NCBI GenBank assembly: GCA_023451825.1
Contig: JAEXYA010000065.1
Span: forward strand, 1-64,000
Source of the DNA: Pseudomonadota bacterium
GTDB lineage: Bacteria; Pseudomonadota; Alphaproteobacteria; Rhizobiales; Xanthobacteraceae
Direction of reading: 5' to 3'
DNA: 64,000 nucleotides
Made by a program: the position numbers and the translations under genes. Positions 17,413 through 25,659 of the stretch are shown piece by piece. The notes below the pieces were generated by a model that was not told the origin of the DNA, made no database searches, and saw nothing but the letters and a program-made list of their open reading frames with translations. The stretch's first letter is position 1. Each line of letters starts with the position of its first letter.

Positions 17413-17420
17413 TTGGTTCC
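17396..17420 (-). promoter_or_regulatory. Probable EcfG-type promoter for ku
   Basis: Read on the minus strand: GGAAC at 17420-17416 and GGTT at 17399-17396, spacer 16 (one mismatch in the -10 element). It overlaps the ligD promoter back to back, so both NHEJ genes could be induced by the same sigma factor. Confidence 0.5.
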
Positions 17421-17453
17421 GACCCCCGCCTGCTGGCCTCCGGAGTGTGCGTC

Positions 17454-20135
17454 TTGGCCAATCGTCAATTATCGATTTACCGCAAGAAGCGCGATTTCGC
17501 GCAGACCACGGAGCCATCGGGCAAGATCGTGGTGGCGCAGGCCAAGCGGCCACGCTTCGTGATCCAGAAGCACGATGCAACGCGGCTGCATTACGATCTG
17601 CGGCTTGAGATGGACGGCGTATTCAAATCCTGGGCCGTCACGCGCGGACCGTCGCTCGATCCGGCCGACAAGCGATTGGCGGTGGAGGTGGAAGACCATC
17701 CGCTCGATTACGGCGATTTCGAAGGCACGATACCCGAAGGTCAATATGGCGGCGGCACGGTGCAGCTGTGGGACCGCGGCTATTACGAGGCCGAGGACGC
17801 CGCGAAGGGATTAAAGAAAGGCGATCTCAAATTCACGCTGGACGGCGAGAAGCTGCATGGCAGCTTCGTGCTGGTCCGCATGAAGCATGATCGCAACGGC
17901 GGCAAGCGCAACAATTGGCTGTTGATCAAGCATCGCGACGACTATGCCGTGGATGGCAGCGGCGAGGCCATCCTGGACGAGGATGCATCGGTGGCCTCCG
18001 GCCGCAGCATGGAGGCCATTGCCGAGGGAAAAGGACGCGCGCCGAAGCCCTTTATGATCGGCAAGACCGCAAAGATCAAAAAGGATGCGGTTTGGGATTC
18101 CAGCGAGGGCGAAGCAGCGGACGCGCGCGCGAAGACAGGCGTGAAGACCAAGGCGGACGTCGCCAAGAAAGCGCCAGCGAAGCGCGTGGCCAAGACGAAG
18201 AAAGCCACGCCAAGAAAGGCCGCGGCCATGCCGGGCTTCGTGGCGCCCGAACTGTGCACCTCGGTGGATCGTCCGCCATCAGCCGCGGGCTGGGCTCATG
18301 AGATCAAGTTCGACGGCTATCGTATGCAGCTTCGTGTCGAAGGTGGTGAAGCCACGATCAAGACGCGCAAGGGGCTGGATTGGACCGACAGTTTCCCGGC
18401 CATCGCCGAGGAAGCTGCTGAATGTCCGGACTGCATCATCGATGGCGAGATCGTCGGGCTCGATTCATCCGGCGCACCGGACTTCGCTGCGCTGCAAGCG
18501 GCATTGTCCGATGGCGAGACCGACACCCTGATCTTCTTCGTGTTCGATCTCTTGTTTGCCGATGGTGAGGACCTGCGGAAACTGCCGTTGGAAGATCGCA
18601 AGGCGCGCCTGAAGGCGCTGCTGGCCAAAGTGCGCGGCCGCCGCAAGGAGGGCCTGATTCGCTATGTCGATCACTTCACAAGCGGCGGCGACGCGATCCT
18701 CCAATCGGCCTGCAAATTGTCGCTGGAAGGCATCGTGTCGAAGAAACTATCGGCGCCTTATGCGTCCGGTCGTTCGAAAAACTGGACCAAAGCCAAATGC
18801 CGCGCCGGACATGAAGTGGTAATTGGCGGCTGGAAGACGACCAATGGCAACTTCCGTTCGTTGATGGTCGGCGTCAACAAGGGCGATCATCTCGTCTATG
18901 TCGGCATTGTCGGCACCGGTTATGGCGCCGACAAGGTCAAGCGCATCATGCCGGCGTTGAAAAAAGCGGCTGCGAAGCAATCCCCGTTCGGCGGCGAGAA
19001 TGCGCCAGCGGGCGGGCGCGATGTACACTGGCTGAAGCCGGAACTGGTGGCCGAGATCGAATTCGCAGGCTTCACCGGTGCCGGAATGGTGCGCCAGGCG
19101 TCATTCAAGGGACTGCGTCAGGACAAGCCGGCAGACGAGGTCGAGGCAGAGACGCCGAAGAAGATCGCGCTCGCCGGGCCGAAGCCAACACGGCGCGCGG
19201 CGAACAAGGCCAAACCGGCGAAGCCGGGATCGCAGACATCAGCGAATGTCATGGGCGTCGTGCTCTCCAACCCCGATAAACCACTATGGCCGGATGCGGG
19301 TGACGACGAACCGGTGACCAAGCGCGATCTCGCCGCTTATTTCGAAGCCGTGGGCGAGTGGATGATGCCGCATCTGCAGGGGCGGCCGTGTTCCGTGGTG
19401 CGAGCGCCGGACGGAATCGACGGCCAGCAATTCTTCCAGCGTCACGCCATGGCGGGTACGTCGAACCTGCTCGAACTGGTGAAGGTCTCCGGCGATCGAA
19501 AACCCTATCTGCAGATCGATCGCGTGGAGGGGCTCGCAGCCGTGGCGCAGATGGGCGGGCTCGAGCTGCATCCATGGAATTGCGGGCCGGATCAGCCGGA
19601 CGTGCCCGGCAGGCTGGTCTTCGATCTCGACCCGTCGCCGGAGGTGACGTTCAACAGCGTAATCTCGGCAGCCCGCGAGCTGAAAGAGCGCTTGTCTCGG
19701 CTCGGCATGGAAAGTTTCTGCAAGACCACCGGCGGCAAAGGCCTTCACGTCGTCGTGCCGCTGAAACACGGGGCGCGCGACCGTGTGGAGTGGAAGGTGG
19801 CAAAGACATTTGCGCAGGCCATCTGCCAGCAGATGGCGTCCGATGATCCCGAGCGCTACCTCATCAACATGTCGAAGGCGAAACGAAAGGGAAAAATCTT
19901 TCTCGATTATCTGCGCAATGATCGGATGGCGACGGCGGTGGCCGTCCTGTCCCCGCGGGCACGCGAGGGCGCCACGGTGTCGATGCCGCTGACCTGGGCG
20001 CAGGTGAAAGGCACGCTCGATCCGACAAAGTTCACGCTGCGGACGGTGCCGGCGTTGCTGAAGAAAAGCAAAGCGTGGTCGGACTACGAAAGCGCAGCGT
20101 CTTCAATGAAAGCTGCAATTGCCAAGATGAAATAG
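17454..20135 (+). CDS. ligD: Multifunctional DNA ligase D (NHEJ)
   Basis: About 893 residues with all three LigD domains. The 3'-phosphoesterase domain comes first (residues about 30-170; HDATRLHYDLRLEMDG, WLLIKH), then a Lys/Ala-rich linker. Next is the ATP-dependent ligase domain (about 260-560), whose nucleotidyl Lys lies in EIKFDGYRM near residue 285. Last is the primase-polymerase domain (about 610-890; VFDLDPSPEV metal motif, TTGGKGLHVV). This phosphoesterase-ligase-polymerase order is the common proteobacterial arrangement. GTG 17445 is a possible start, but GGAG at 17442 would sit on it, so TTG 17454 is preferred. Works with Ku, encoded divergently, to join DNA ends. Confidence 0.95.
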   Translation: MANRQLSIYRKKRDFAQTTEPSGKIVVAQAKRPRFVIQKHDATRLHYDLRLEMDGVFKSWAVTRGPSLDPADKRLAVEVEDHPLDYGDFEGTIPEGQYGGGTVQLWDRGYYEAEDAAKGLKKGDLKFTLDGEKLHGSFVLVRMKHDRNGGKRNNWLLIKHRDDYAVDGSGEAILDEDASVASGRSMEAIAEGKGRAPKPFMIGKTAKIKKDAVWDSSEGEAADARAKTGVKTKADVAKKAPAKRVAKTKKATPRKAAAMPGFVAPELCTSVDRPPSAAGWAHEIKFDGYRMQLRVEGGEATIKTRKGLDWTDSFPAIAEEAAECPDCIIDGEIVGLDSSGAPDFAALQAALSDGETDTLIFFVFDLLFADGEDLRKLPLEDRKARLKALLAKVRGRRKEGLIRYVDHFTSGGDAILQSACKLSLEGIVSKKLSAPYASGRSKNWTKAKCRAGHEVVIGGWKTTNGNFRSLMVGVNKGDHLVYVGIVGTGYGADKVKRIMPALKKAAAKQSPFGGENAPAGGRDVHWLKPELVAEIEFAGFTGAGMVRQASFKGLRQDKPADEVEAETPKKIALAGPKPTRRAANKAKPAKPGSQTSANVMGVVLSNPDKPLWPDAGDDEPVTKRDLAAYFEAVGEWMMPHLQGRPCSVVRAPDGIDGQQFFQRHAMAGTSNLLELVKVSGDRKPYLQIDRVEGLAAVAQMGGLELHPWNCGPDQPDVPGRLVFDLDPSPEVTFNSVISAARELKERLSRLGMESFCKTTGGKGLHVVVPLKHGARDRVEWKVAKTFAQAICQQMASDDPERYLINMSKAKRKGKIFLDYLRNDRMATAVAVLSPRAREGATVSMPLTWAQVKGTLDPTKFTLRTVPALLKKSKAWSDYESAASSMKAAIAKMK

Positions 20136-20141
20136 GCCATT

Positions 20142-20227
20142 CGTAGGACGGGGTGAGCGAAGTGACGCCCATCACCGAAGAAGCCGGAAAACTTGATGGG
20201 TGTCGCTGCGCTCAACCCATCCGACGA
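20142..20227. repeat. Intergenic palindromic repeat, family A
   Basis: Imperfect inverted repeat with arms TCGTAGGACGGGGTGAGCG and CGCTCAACCCATCCGACGA and inner ACGCCCATCA/TGATGGGTGT. It lies 6 bases after the ligD stop, in the gap before the convergent DUF3309 gene. Confidence 0.8.
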
Positions 20228-20275
20228 AAAGCGCGCGGCCCATGTTTGAGCCGCGCGCTTGAAATTGATCTCGAT

Positions 20276-20440
20276 TTACAGTTTGCCGAGTAGCAGCAGG
20301 ATCAGCAGGATCACAACGACAAGGCCGAGGCCGCCGCCGCCGTAATAGCCGGTGCCGTAGAACGGACCGCCGCCGATGCCGCTGAAACCACCAAGCAGGG
20401 CAATAATCAAAATGATCAGAATAATCGTACCAATGGACAT
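20276..20440 (-). CDS. DUF3309 small membrane protein
   Basis: A 54-residue protein too short for most gene finders. A first hydrophobic helix (IGTIILIILIIALLGG) and a second (LGLVVVILLILLLLG) flank a Gly/Tyr-rich loop (GIGGGPFYGTGYYGGGG), the DUF3309 pattern. A GAGGAG ribosome binding site precedes the ATG at 20440. An exact EcfG-type promoter lies 52 bases upstream, so it is probably a stress-induced envelope protein; function unknown. Confidence 0.88.
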   Translation of the reverse strand: MSIGTIILIILIIALLGGFSGIGGGPFYGTGYYGGGGLGLVVVILLILLLLGKL

Positions 20441-20491
20441 GTTTGTTTCTCCTCAGCCGTCGCCAGTTCGTCGTCAGTAGGTTGCGGTAAA

Positions 20492-20516
20492 AACGCGCAG
20501 GGTTCTGCAAGGTTCC
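20492..20516 (-). promoter_or_regulatory. EcfG-type promoter for DUF3309 gene
   Basis: On the minus strand GGAAC at 20516-20512 and CGTT at 20495-20492 with a 16-base spacer: an exact general-stress promoter match, 51 bases before the ATG. Confidence 0.65.
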
Positions 20517-20591
20517 GCTGATGAAACCGCCAAGGAGCTTTTCTGCAGTGACCCGCGTTGTAAGTTTGACGACCTAGAACAGGATGCTCGG

Positions 20592-20900
20592 ATGTCTGCG
20601 CCTCTCACCGTCTCCATTCCCCATTCCCTCGGCCGCGAAGAAGCGACGCGGCGACTCAAGAGCGGCCTCGCACGCGCGGCCACCAATGTGCCGATGGTGA
20701 AAGTGGAGGACGAGCGCTGGGAGGGAGATCGACTGGCACTTCGCGTGCGCGCGATGGGGCAGGTGGCGTCGGGCCATGTGGATGTGCTCGACGACCGCGT
20801 CAATGTTGAAGTGACGCTGCCGTGGCTGCTGCAGCGTTTTGCCGAAGTCGCGCAAGCGACGATCAAGTCGCGTGGGAAATTGCTGCTTGAGAAGAAATAA
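20592..20900 (+). CDS. Polyhydroxyalkanoic acid system family protein
   Basis: A 102-residue protein matching the small polyhydroxyalkanoate-system family: SIPHSLGREEATRRL at the N-terminus, a central beta-rich region (VKVEDERWEGDRLALRVR), and VEVTLPWLLQRFAEV followed by a basic tail. Members are often near PHA or stress genes and may associate with granules, but no PHA synthase is in this window and the role is inferred from the family name only. ATG 20592 is used; the ribosome binding site is weak (AGGATGCTCGG). Confidence 0.8.
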   Translation: MSAPLTVSIPHSLGREEATRRLKSGLARAATNVPMVKVEDERWEGDRLALRVRAMGQVASGHVDVLDDRVNVEVTLPWLLQRFAEVAQATIKSRGKLLLEKK

Positions 20901-21076
20901 GCTCACCGGAAAGCTGCGGGCGAATTTGAAATATTGCTTCGCAACATAAACATCCGCAGCGCCGCGTGTGACTTATCGTGGTTTGATCGGTAACCTCTCG
21001 CAAACAATTTGATGAAAATCTGATCGCGTGCGGAGTAAGGGAACCGAACATCCTTTGAGTCGGCACGACATCCGCC

Positions 21077-21105
21077 AGGCCGTCCGGCTTAATCCCGGGC
21101 GGCCT
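21077..21105. terminator. Stem-loop between convergent genes
   Basis: Arms AGGCCGTCCGG and CCGGGCGGCCT (one G-T pair) with a loop of 7 bases form an 11-bp stem. It sits 40 bases past the stop of treY (minus strand) and 177 bases past the PHA-system gene. No T-run follows on either strand, so a terminator role is plausible but not proven. The remaining gap (20901-21076) shows no gene. Confidence 0.5.
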
Positions 21106-21144
21106 TGTCGGTTGCTGTTTACCGCAGCGCTCGAAGGGACGGGT

Positions 21145-23907
21145 TTACTGCAGCCGTGTTGACCGAATCTTCTTCGGCATAGCCTGCGCCTTGATAATCG
21201 CGACTGGCAGTCGCGCCAGATGCTCTGCCGCGCGGATCTCGCTCAGATCATAGCCCGGTGCATGCACGGTGGCGTCGAGCTTCGATCCGTCGAACCACGC
21301 CCGTCCGCCATCGGTGAATGCAGCCAAAGCGCGGCCGACAATGACGATGGCGGCGTCGCGCTGGTGGCGGCGCGCAAAGGCGATGATGTGTTCGGCGTGC
21401 GGCCCGGTGACCGTCAGCGGCTCATACTCGCCCTCCGTGAAGACGTCGGCCATCTCGCTCCGCAGCTTCAGCAATTCACGCGTCCAGGCGAACTTGACGT
21501 GGCTGTTGGTCCAGTTTTGTGTCAGCGCAGGCCAGTCCGGGGTCTTGATCTTCTCCAGCACGGCGACGCGCTCGGCGAAATCGATCGGGCGGCGATTGTC
21601 AGGATCCACCAGCGACGTGTCGAGGAATTCGGTGCCCTGATAGAAATCGGGCATGCCCGGAATCGTGGATTTCAGCGTGATCTGGCTGAGGGAATTGGCA
21701 GCGCCGATCAGCGCCATGCGTCGCGCGAAGGCGTCGATCTGATCGATGAAATCTTTCGATTGTGCGGGATCGAGGATGCGGGCGAGAAATTCTTTCAGCC
21801 CGTCTTCATAAGCGGCGTGCGGATTGAGCCAACTTGTCTCTTCCTTGCCCTCGCGCGCGGCCTTCAATGCATAGGCCTGCATGCGTTCAAGGAAGGTCTC
21901 GTCGCGGGCATCCAGCTCCCAGGCGCCCACCAGTGCTTGATACAGCATATATTCGAATGGTGCCGAGGGCGCGCGCATCTCACCATCGGCGATGACGTGT
22001 CGGGCGTTCAAGACCTTCCAACGGCCGACAGCCGTGGCCCATTCGCCGGGCAGTTCGGCCAGAGCGAGCAGCCGTGTACGGGCATCCTCTCCGCGTTTGG
22101 TGTCATGCGTTGCGGTGGACGTCATGCCATGCGGGAATTCGCTGGCGCGCTGAACCATCAATTCGTGGAATCGCTTGACCGGCATCGCCTCGGCAGCCGG
22201 CTCGCCGCCAACTTCATTGAGCGCAAGCAGCTTGTGATAGCGGTAGAAGGCGGTGTCCTCGAGTGACTTCGCCATGGTCGGCCCGGTGAACTGCTGCACC
22301 TTGAACGCAAAGCGACGGACGCGCGGCTTGCTATGCGCGGGGCGGCCGGGCTTGAGCAGGTCAAGCGTCAGTGCGTCGCGTAAAAAGTCGAACAGGCCTT
22401 CATCGGTGCCGAACCAGTCGGCGCGCGCTTTTTCGATGGTTTCCGAGATCAGCGCGCGATCAAGCGCGGACGGGCCGGCGGCGGTGAGATAGGTGCGATA
22501 GACCGGGAAGTGCAGCACATAGAGTTCAAAGGCCTGACGCAGCGTGTCGGCAGAGAAATCGCGTGTAGAATAATGGCCGTTGGCGATGCGCGCGAGCAGG
22601 CGCGTCAAGACGGTGAATTCCGAGAGAAGAAGGGTCTCCAATACGCGGCGCTTGGCCTCGAAAAGCAATGGTTCGAATTTCGGTGAGGTGTTGCTGACCT
22701 GTCGCCACGTTTCGCCGAGCGGCTCCAGCCCTTTTTCCTCGACCAGGACCTGGGTGATGGCATTGAGCCATTCATAGCCGGTGGTGCCGTGCACGCCGGC
22801 AAATGGCACGAGCTTCTCGTCTTCGCCCAGAATCTTTTCGACGACGACGTAAAACGGTTTTGACGAGCCCTGCGCTTCACGGATCAACCGACGCAGGCGC
22901 TGGAAATATTGCGAAGGATCGCGCAGGCCGTCGATGTGATCGAGCCGCAGGCCCTGCAGCTTGTCTTCGGTGATCAGGCGCTTCACCTGGGTGTGGATAG
23001 CTTCGAACGTCCCGCTGTCCTCGACACGCAGGCCGGCAAGCGTGTTGACGTCGAAGAAGCGGCGATAATTGATCTCGCTGGAGGCGAGGCGCCATTGGCC
23101 GAGCTTATAGTGCTGGCGCTCCAGTAGCATGTGCAGGGTCTGGATCTGCGCCGGACGATCCGGGCCCGCGCGATAGGCGTCGATGCCCTGGGCGATGACG
23201 TCGGCAGCGCCTTCAATAGCGGCCAGCTGTTGCTTGAAAGCTGGCGCCTCGCTGCGGTTTGGATGGCGCAGGCCCTTATGCTTGCCGGCAAGGGTCAGGA
23301 TCGCGCGACCGGCAGCGCTGTCGCCGGCATTGGCCTCCTTGACGATGACGCGGAGCATCTCGCTATAACGCTCTGGCGCGATAGGCAGCCGGTGTTCATA
23401 GTACCAGGCGGAGAAGCTGCCTTCCTTGGCGTCGTATTTCAGCTCGATCTCGCCATTCTCCAGCGCCTGGCCATAGCTGGAGCCAATGATCGGCAGCAGC
23501 AAGCCGCCACGCGCGCGATAGGGCAGGGTTTCCCAATCGATGTCGAAGGAGACCGCGTGCGGCGAGGCCTGGCCCCATTCTAGCACGTCGAGCCACCACG
23601 GATTGTCGGCATAATGCACGCCGACATGATTGGGAACGAAATCGAGAATGAGGCCGAGATCGTTCTTCGTCAGCGCCGCGCTCATGCGCTCGAAGCCGGC
23701 CTCGCCGCCGAGTTCGGGATTGAGCTTCGTGTGATCGACGATGTCATAGCCGTGGGTCGAGCCGGCGCGCGCTTTCATGAACGGCGAGGCATAGACATGG
23801 CTGATGCCGATCGCCTTCAGATAGGGAGCGATCAGCGCGGCGGCGTCGAAGTCGAAATCTTTAGTCAGTTGCAGGCGATAGGTGGCGGTGGGGATGGCCG
23901 GCGGCAT
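21145..23907 (-). CDS. treY: Malto-oligosyltrehalose synthase
   Basis: A 920-residue GH13 enzyme that converts the reducing end of maltodextrins into a terminal trehalose unit (maltooligosyltrehalose). The N-terminal ATYRLQLTKDFDFDAA and the block ISHVYASPFMKARAGSTHGYD are family signatures. The catalytic region includes LDFVPNHVGVH and GLRLDHIDGLRDP with the nucleophile Asp; the C-terminal GMPDFYQGTEFLD is also characteristic. Its ATG directly abuts the TGA of treZ, so the two are translationally linked; TreZ then releases trehalose. Last gene of the six-gene operon running from glgE. Confidence 0.96.
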   Translation of the reverse strand: MPPAIPTATYRLQLTKDFDFDAAALIAPYLKAIGISHVYASPFMKARAGSTHGYDIVDHTKLNPELGGEAGFERMSAALTKNDLGLILDFVPNHVGVHYADNPWWLDVLEWGQASPHAVSFDIDWETLPYRARGGLLLPIIGSSYGQALENGEIELKYDAKEGSFSAWYYEHRLPIAPERYSEMLRVIVKEANAGDSAAGRAILTLAGKHKGLRHPNRSEAPAFKQQLAAIEGAADVIAQGIDAYRAGPDRPAQIQTLHMLLERQHYKLGQWRLASSEINYRRFFDVNTLAGLRVEDSGTFEAIHTQVKRLITEDKLQGLRLDHIDGLRDPSQYFQRLRRLIREAQGSSKPFYVVVEKILGEDEKLVPFAGVHGTTGYEWLNAITQVLVEEKGLEPLGETWRQVSNTSPKFEPLLFEAKRRVLETLLLSEFTVLTRLLARIANGHYSTRDFSADTLRQAFELYVLHFPVYRTYLTAAGPSALDRALISETIEKARADWFGTDEGLFDFLRDALTLDLLKPGRPAHSKPRVRRFAFKVQQFTGPTMAKSLEDTAFYRYHKLLALNEVGGEPAAEAMPVKRFHELMVQRASEFPHGMTSTATHDTKRGEDARTRLLALAELPGEWATAVGRWKVLNARHVIADGEMRAPSAPFEYMLYQALVGAWELDARDETFLERMQAYALKAAREGKEETSWLNPHAAYEDGLKEFLARILDPAQSKDFIDQIDAFARRMALIGAANSLSQITLKSTIPGMPDFYQGTEFLDTSLVDPDNRRPIDFAERVAVLEKIKTPDWPALTQNWTNSHVKFAWTRELLKLRSEMADVFTEGEYEPLTVTGPHAEHIIAFARRHQRDAAIVIVGRALAAFTDGGRAWFDGSKLDATVHAPGYDLSEIRAAEHLARLPVAIIKAQAMPKKIRSTRLQ

Positions 23908-25659
23908 TCACTTGTCTCCAATCCACCACTGGATCGCCCATGGTGCCAAAGCATCGCCTTGCCGGCCCCAGATCAACGTGCCGGTCGCCGTCGGTGCGGT
24001 GACTTGTTTGTCTGAAAGATTGGCGCGGAGCGTCAGACGTCGATCGTCGCTCATCATCCAGTCGGCGAGAACGAGGCCGTTGGTTTCCACTACCTTGCCG
24101 AACCGCGCGCCGACGCTGCGTGGAACGATGTGCTGTTTGCGCATGCGGAGCAGGTCACGAACCATCGCCCAGCGCCGCTTACCGGTGCCATCGCGGGCTT
24201 CCCAATCGATTTTCGCGGCTTCGAAGGTCGCGACATCCAGCGGATCGGGGATGTCGTCGCCGTATTTCTCATAGGCGCTCGCGAATTCCTTTTTGCGGCC
24301 GTTGCGCACCGCATCGGCGAGATCGCCATGGAAATCGCAGAAGAACGGGAAGGGCACTTGCGAGCCCCATTCCTCGCCCTGAAACAACATCGGCACCATC
24401 GGCGCCAGCAGTGTGATCGCCAGCGCGGCTTCGATGGCCAGCGGATCTGCAATGGCCTCAAGGCGATCGCCCAGCGCGCGATTGCCGATCTGGTCGTGGT
24501 TCTGCAGAAAATTCACGAAAGCTGATGGTGCTAATTCGCCGCTCGGTTCGCCACGCTCTTCCCCGCCACGATGAGCGGAGGGCTGTCCTTGATAGGCAAA
24601 GCCGGAGCCCAGCGCCTGCACCACGTGGTCAATCGGCGTCGGGGCGTAATCGCTATAATAGCCCTTGTCTTCGCCGGTCAGCAGCACGTGCCAGGCATGG
24701 TGATAGTCATCGTTCCATTGCGCACGATATTTGCCGCGCGCCGGATTGGTGACGGGGTCGAGCAGCGTGGCGCGGTTATCGTCATTTTCCAGCACCAGAT
24801 GAATCTGGCGACCGGTGTCCGCGGCGAGCTTACCGACTTCGCGGCTCAACTCATGCAGCATCGGAATCTCGCCGGGTTCGGTGATGGCGTGCACGGCGTC
24901 GAGCCGTAGGCCATCGAAGCGATAGTCGCGCAGCCACATCAGCGCATTCTCGATCGCATAGGCGCGCACCTGCGGCAGCCGATAGTCGATCGCCGAGCCC
25001 CAAGGCGTTTCGGCGCCGCCGAAAAAAGTCGGCGCATAAAGACCGAGATAATTCCCCTCGGGACCGAAGTGGTTATAGACCACATCGAGAAACACGCTTA
25101 GCCCGCGTAGATGCGCTTCGTCGATCAACGCTTTCAGATCGTCCGGTCGGCCATAGACATGATCCGGTGCATACCACAGCACGCCGTCATAGCCCCAATT
25201 GCGTGAGCCCGCGAAATCGGCGAGAGGCATCAGTTCGAGCGCGGTAATCCCTGTTTTGACGAGATGGTCGAGCTTCTCGATCATGGCGGCATATGTGCCG
25301 TCGGCGGTGAACGTGCCGACATGGGTTTCGAGCAACACCGTCTCGTCCCATGGCCGGCCGCGCCAGTCGGCGGCCCGCCATTGATAGGCGGCATGGTCGA
25401 TAATCTCGCTCGGACCATTGATGTCGTCGGGCTGGAAGGACGAACCGGGGTCCGGCACTTCGGTCTTGCCGTCGATGCGGAAACGATAGGTTGCGCCAGC
25501 CGTGAGGTCCGGGACATCCAGGCGATACCAGCCATCTTCCTCTGGCTCCATGGCATGCGGCCGATCGAGCATGAGTTCAACCTGTCCGGCTGCCGGAGCC
25601 CATAGGCGGAATGTGGCGCCCTTGTCGGTGAGGCGTGGCCCGAAACTGCGCCCGCTCAT
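23908..25659 (-). CDS. treZ: Malto-oligosyltrehalose trehalohydrolase
   Basis: A 583-residue GH13 enzyme that hydrolyses maltooligosyltrehalose to free trehalose. The N-terminal beta domain (FGPRLTDKGATFRLWAPAA) is followed by the barrel, with LELMPLADFAGSRNWGYDGV, FLDVVYNHFGPEGNYL and FDGLRLDAVHAI carrying the nucleophile Asp; FLQNHDQIGNRALGDRL marks the last catalytic region. The start codon overlaps the stop of glgX by 4 bases (ATGA), and the stop abuts treY. Cytoplasmic; together with TreY it makes trehalose from glycogen-derived chains. Confidence 0.96.
   Translation of the reverse strand: MSGRSFGPRLTDKGATFRLWAPAAGQVELMLDRPHAMEPEEDGWYRLDVPDLTAGATYRFRIDGKTEVPDPGSSFQPDDINGPSEIIDHAAYQWRAADWRGRPWDETVLLETHVGTFTADGTYAAMIEKLDHLVKTGITALELMPLADFAGSRNWGYDGVLWYAPDHVYGRPDDLKALIDEAHLRGLSVFLDVVYNHFGPEGNYLGLYAPTFFGGAETPWGSAIDYRLPQVRAYAIENALMWLRDYRFDGLRLDAVHAITEPGEIPMLHELSREVGKLAADTGRQIHLVLENDDNRATLLDPVTNPARGKYRAQWNDDYHHAWHVLLTGEDKGYYSDYAPTPIDHVVQALGSGFAYQGQPSAHRGGEERGEPSGELAPSAFVNFLQNHDQIGNRALGDRLEAIADPLAIEAALAITLLAPMVPMLFQGEEWGSQVPFPFFCDFHGDLADAVRNGRKKEFASAYEKYGDDIPDPLDVATFEAAKIDWEARDGTGKRRWAMVRDLLRMRKQHIVPRSVGARFGKVVETNGLVLADWMMSDDRRLTLRANLSDKQVTAPTATGTLIWGRQGDALAPWAIQWWIGDK

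Noticed and set aside
21039..21064. GGAAC with CGGC at 16 bases near 21040, a possible EcfG promoter
   Set aside because: The -10 half is wrong (CGGC) and no gene follows on that strand.
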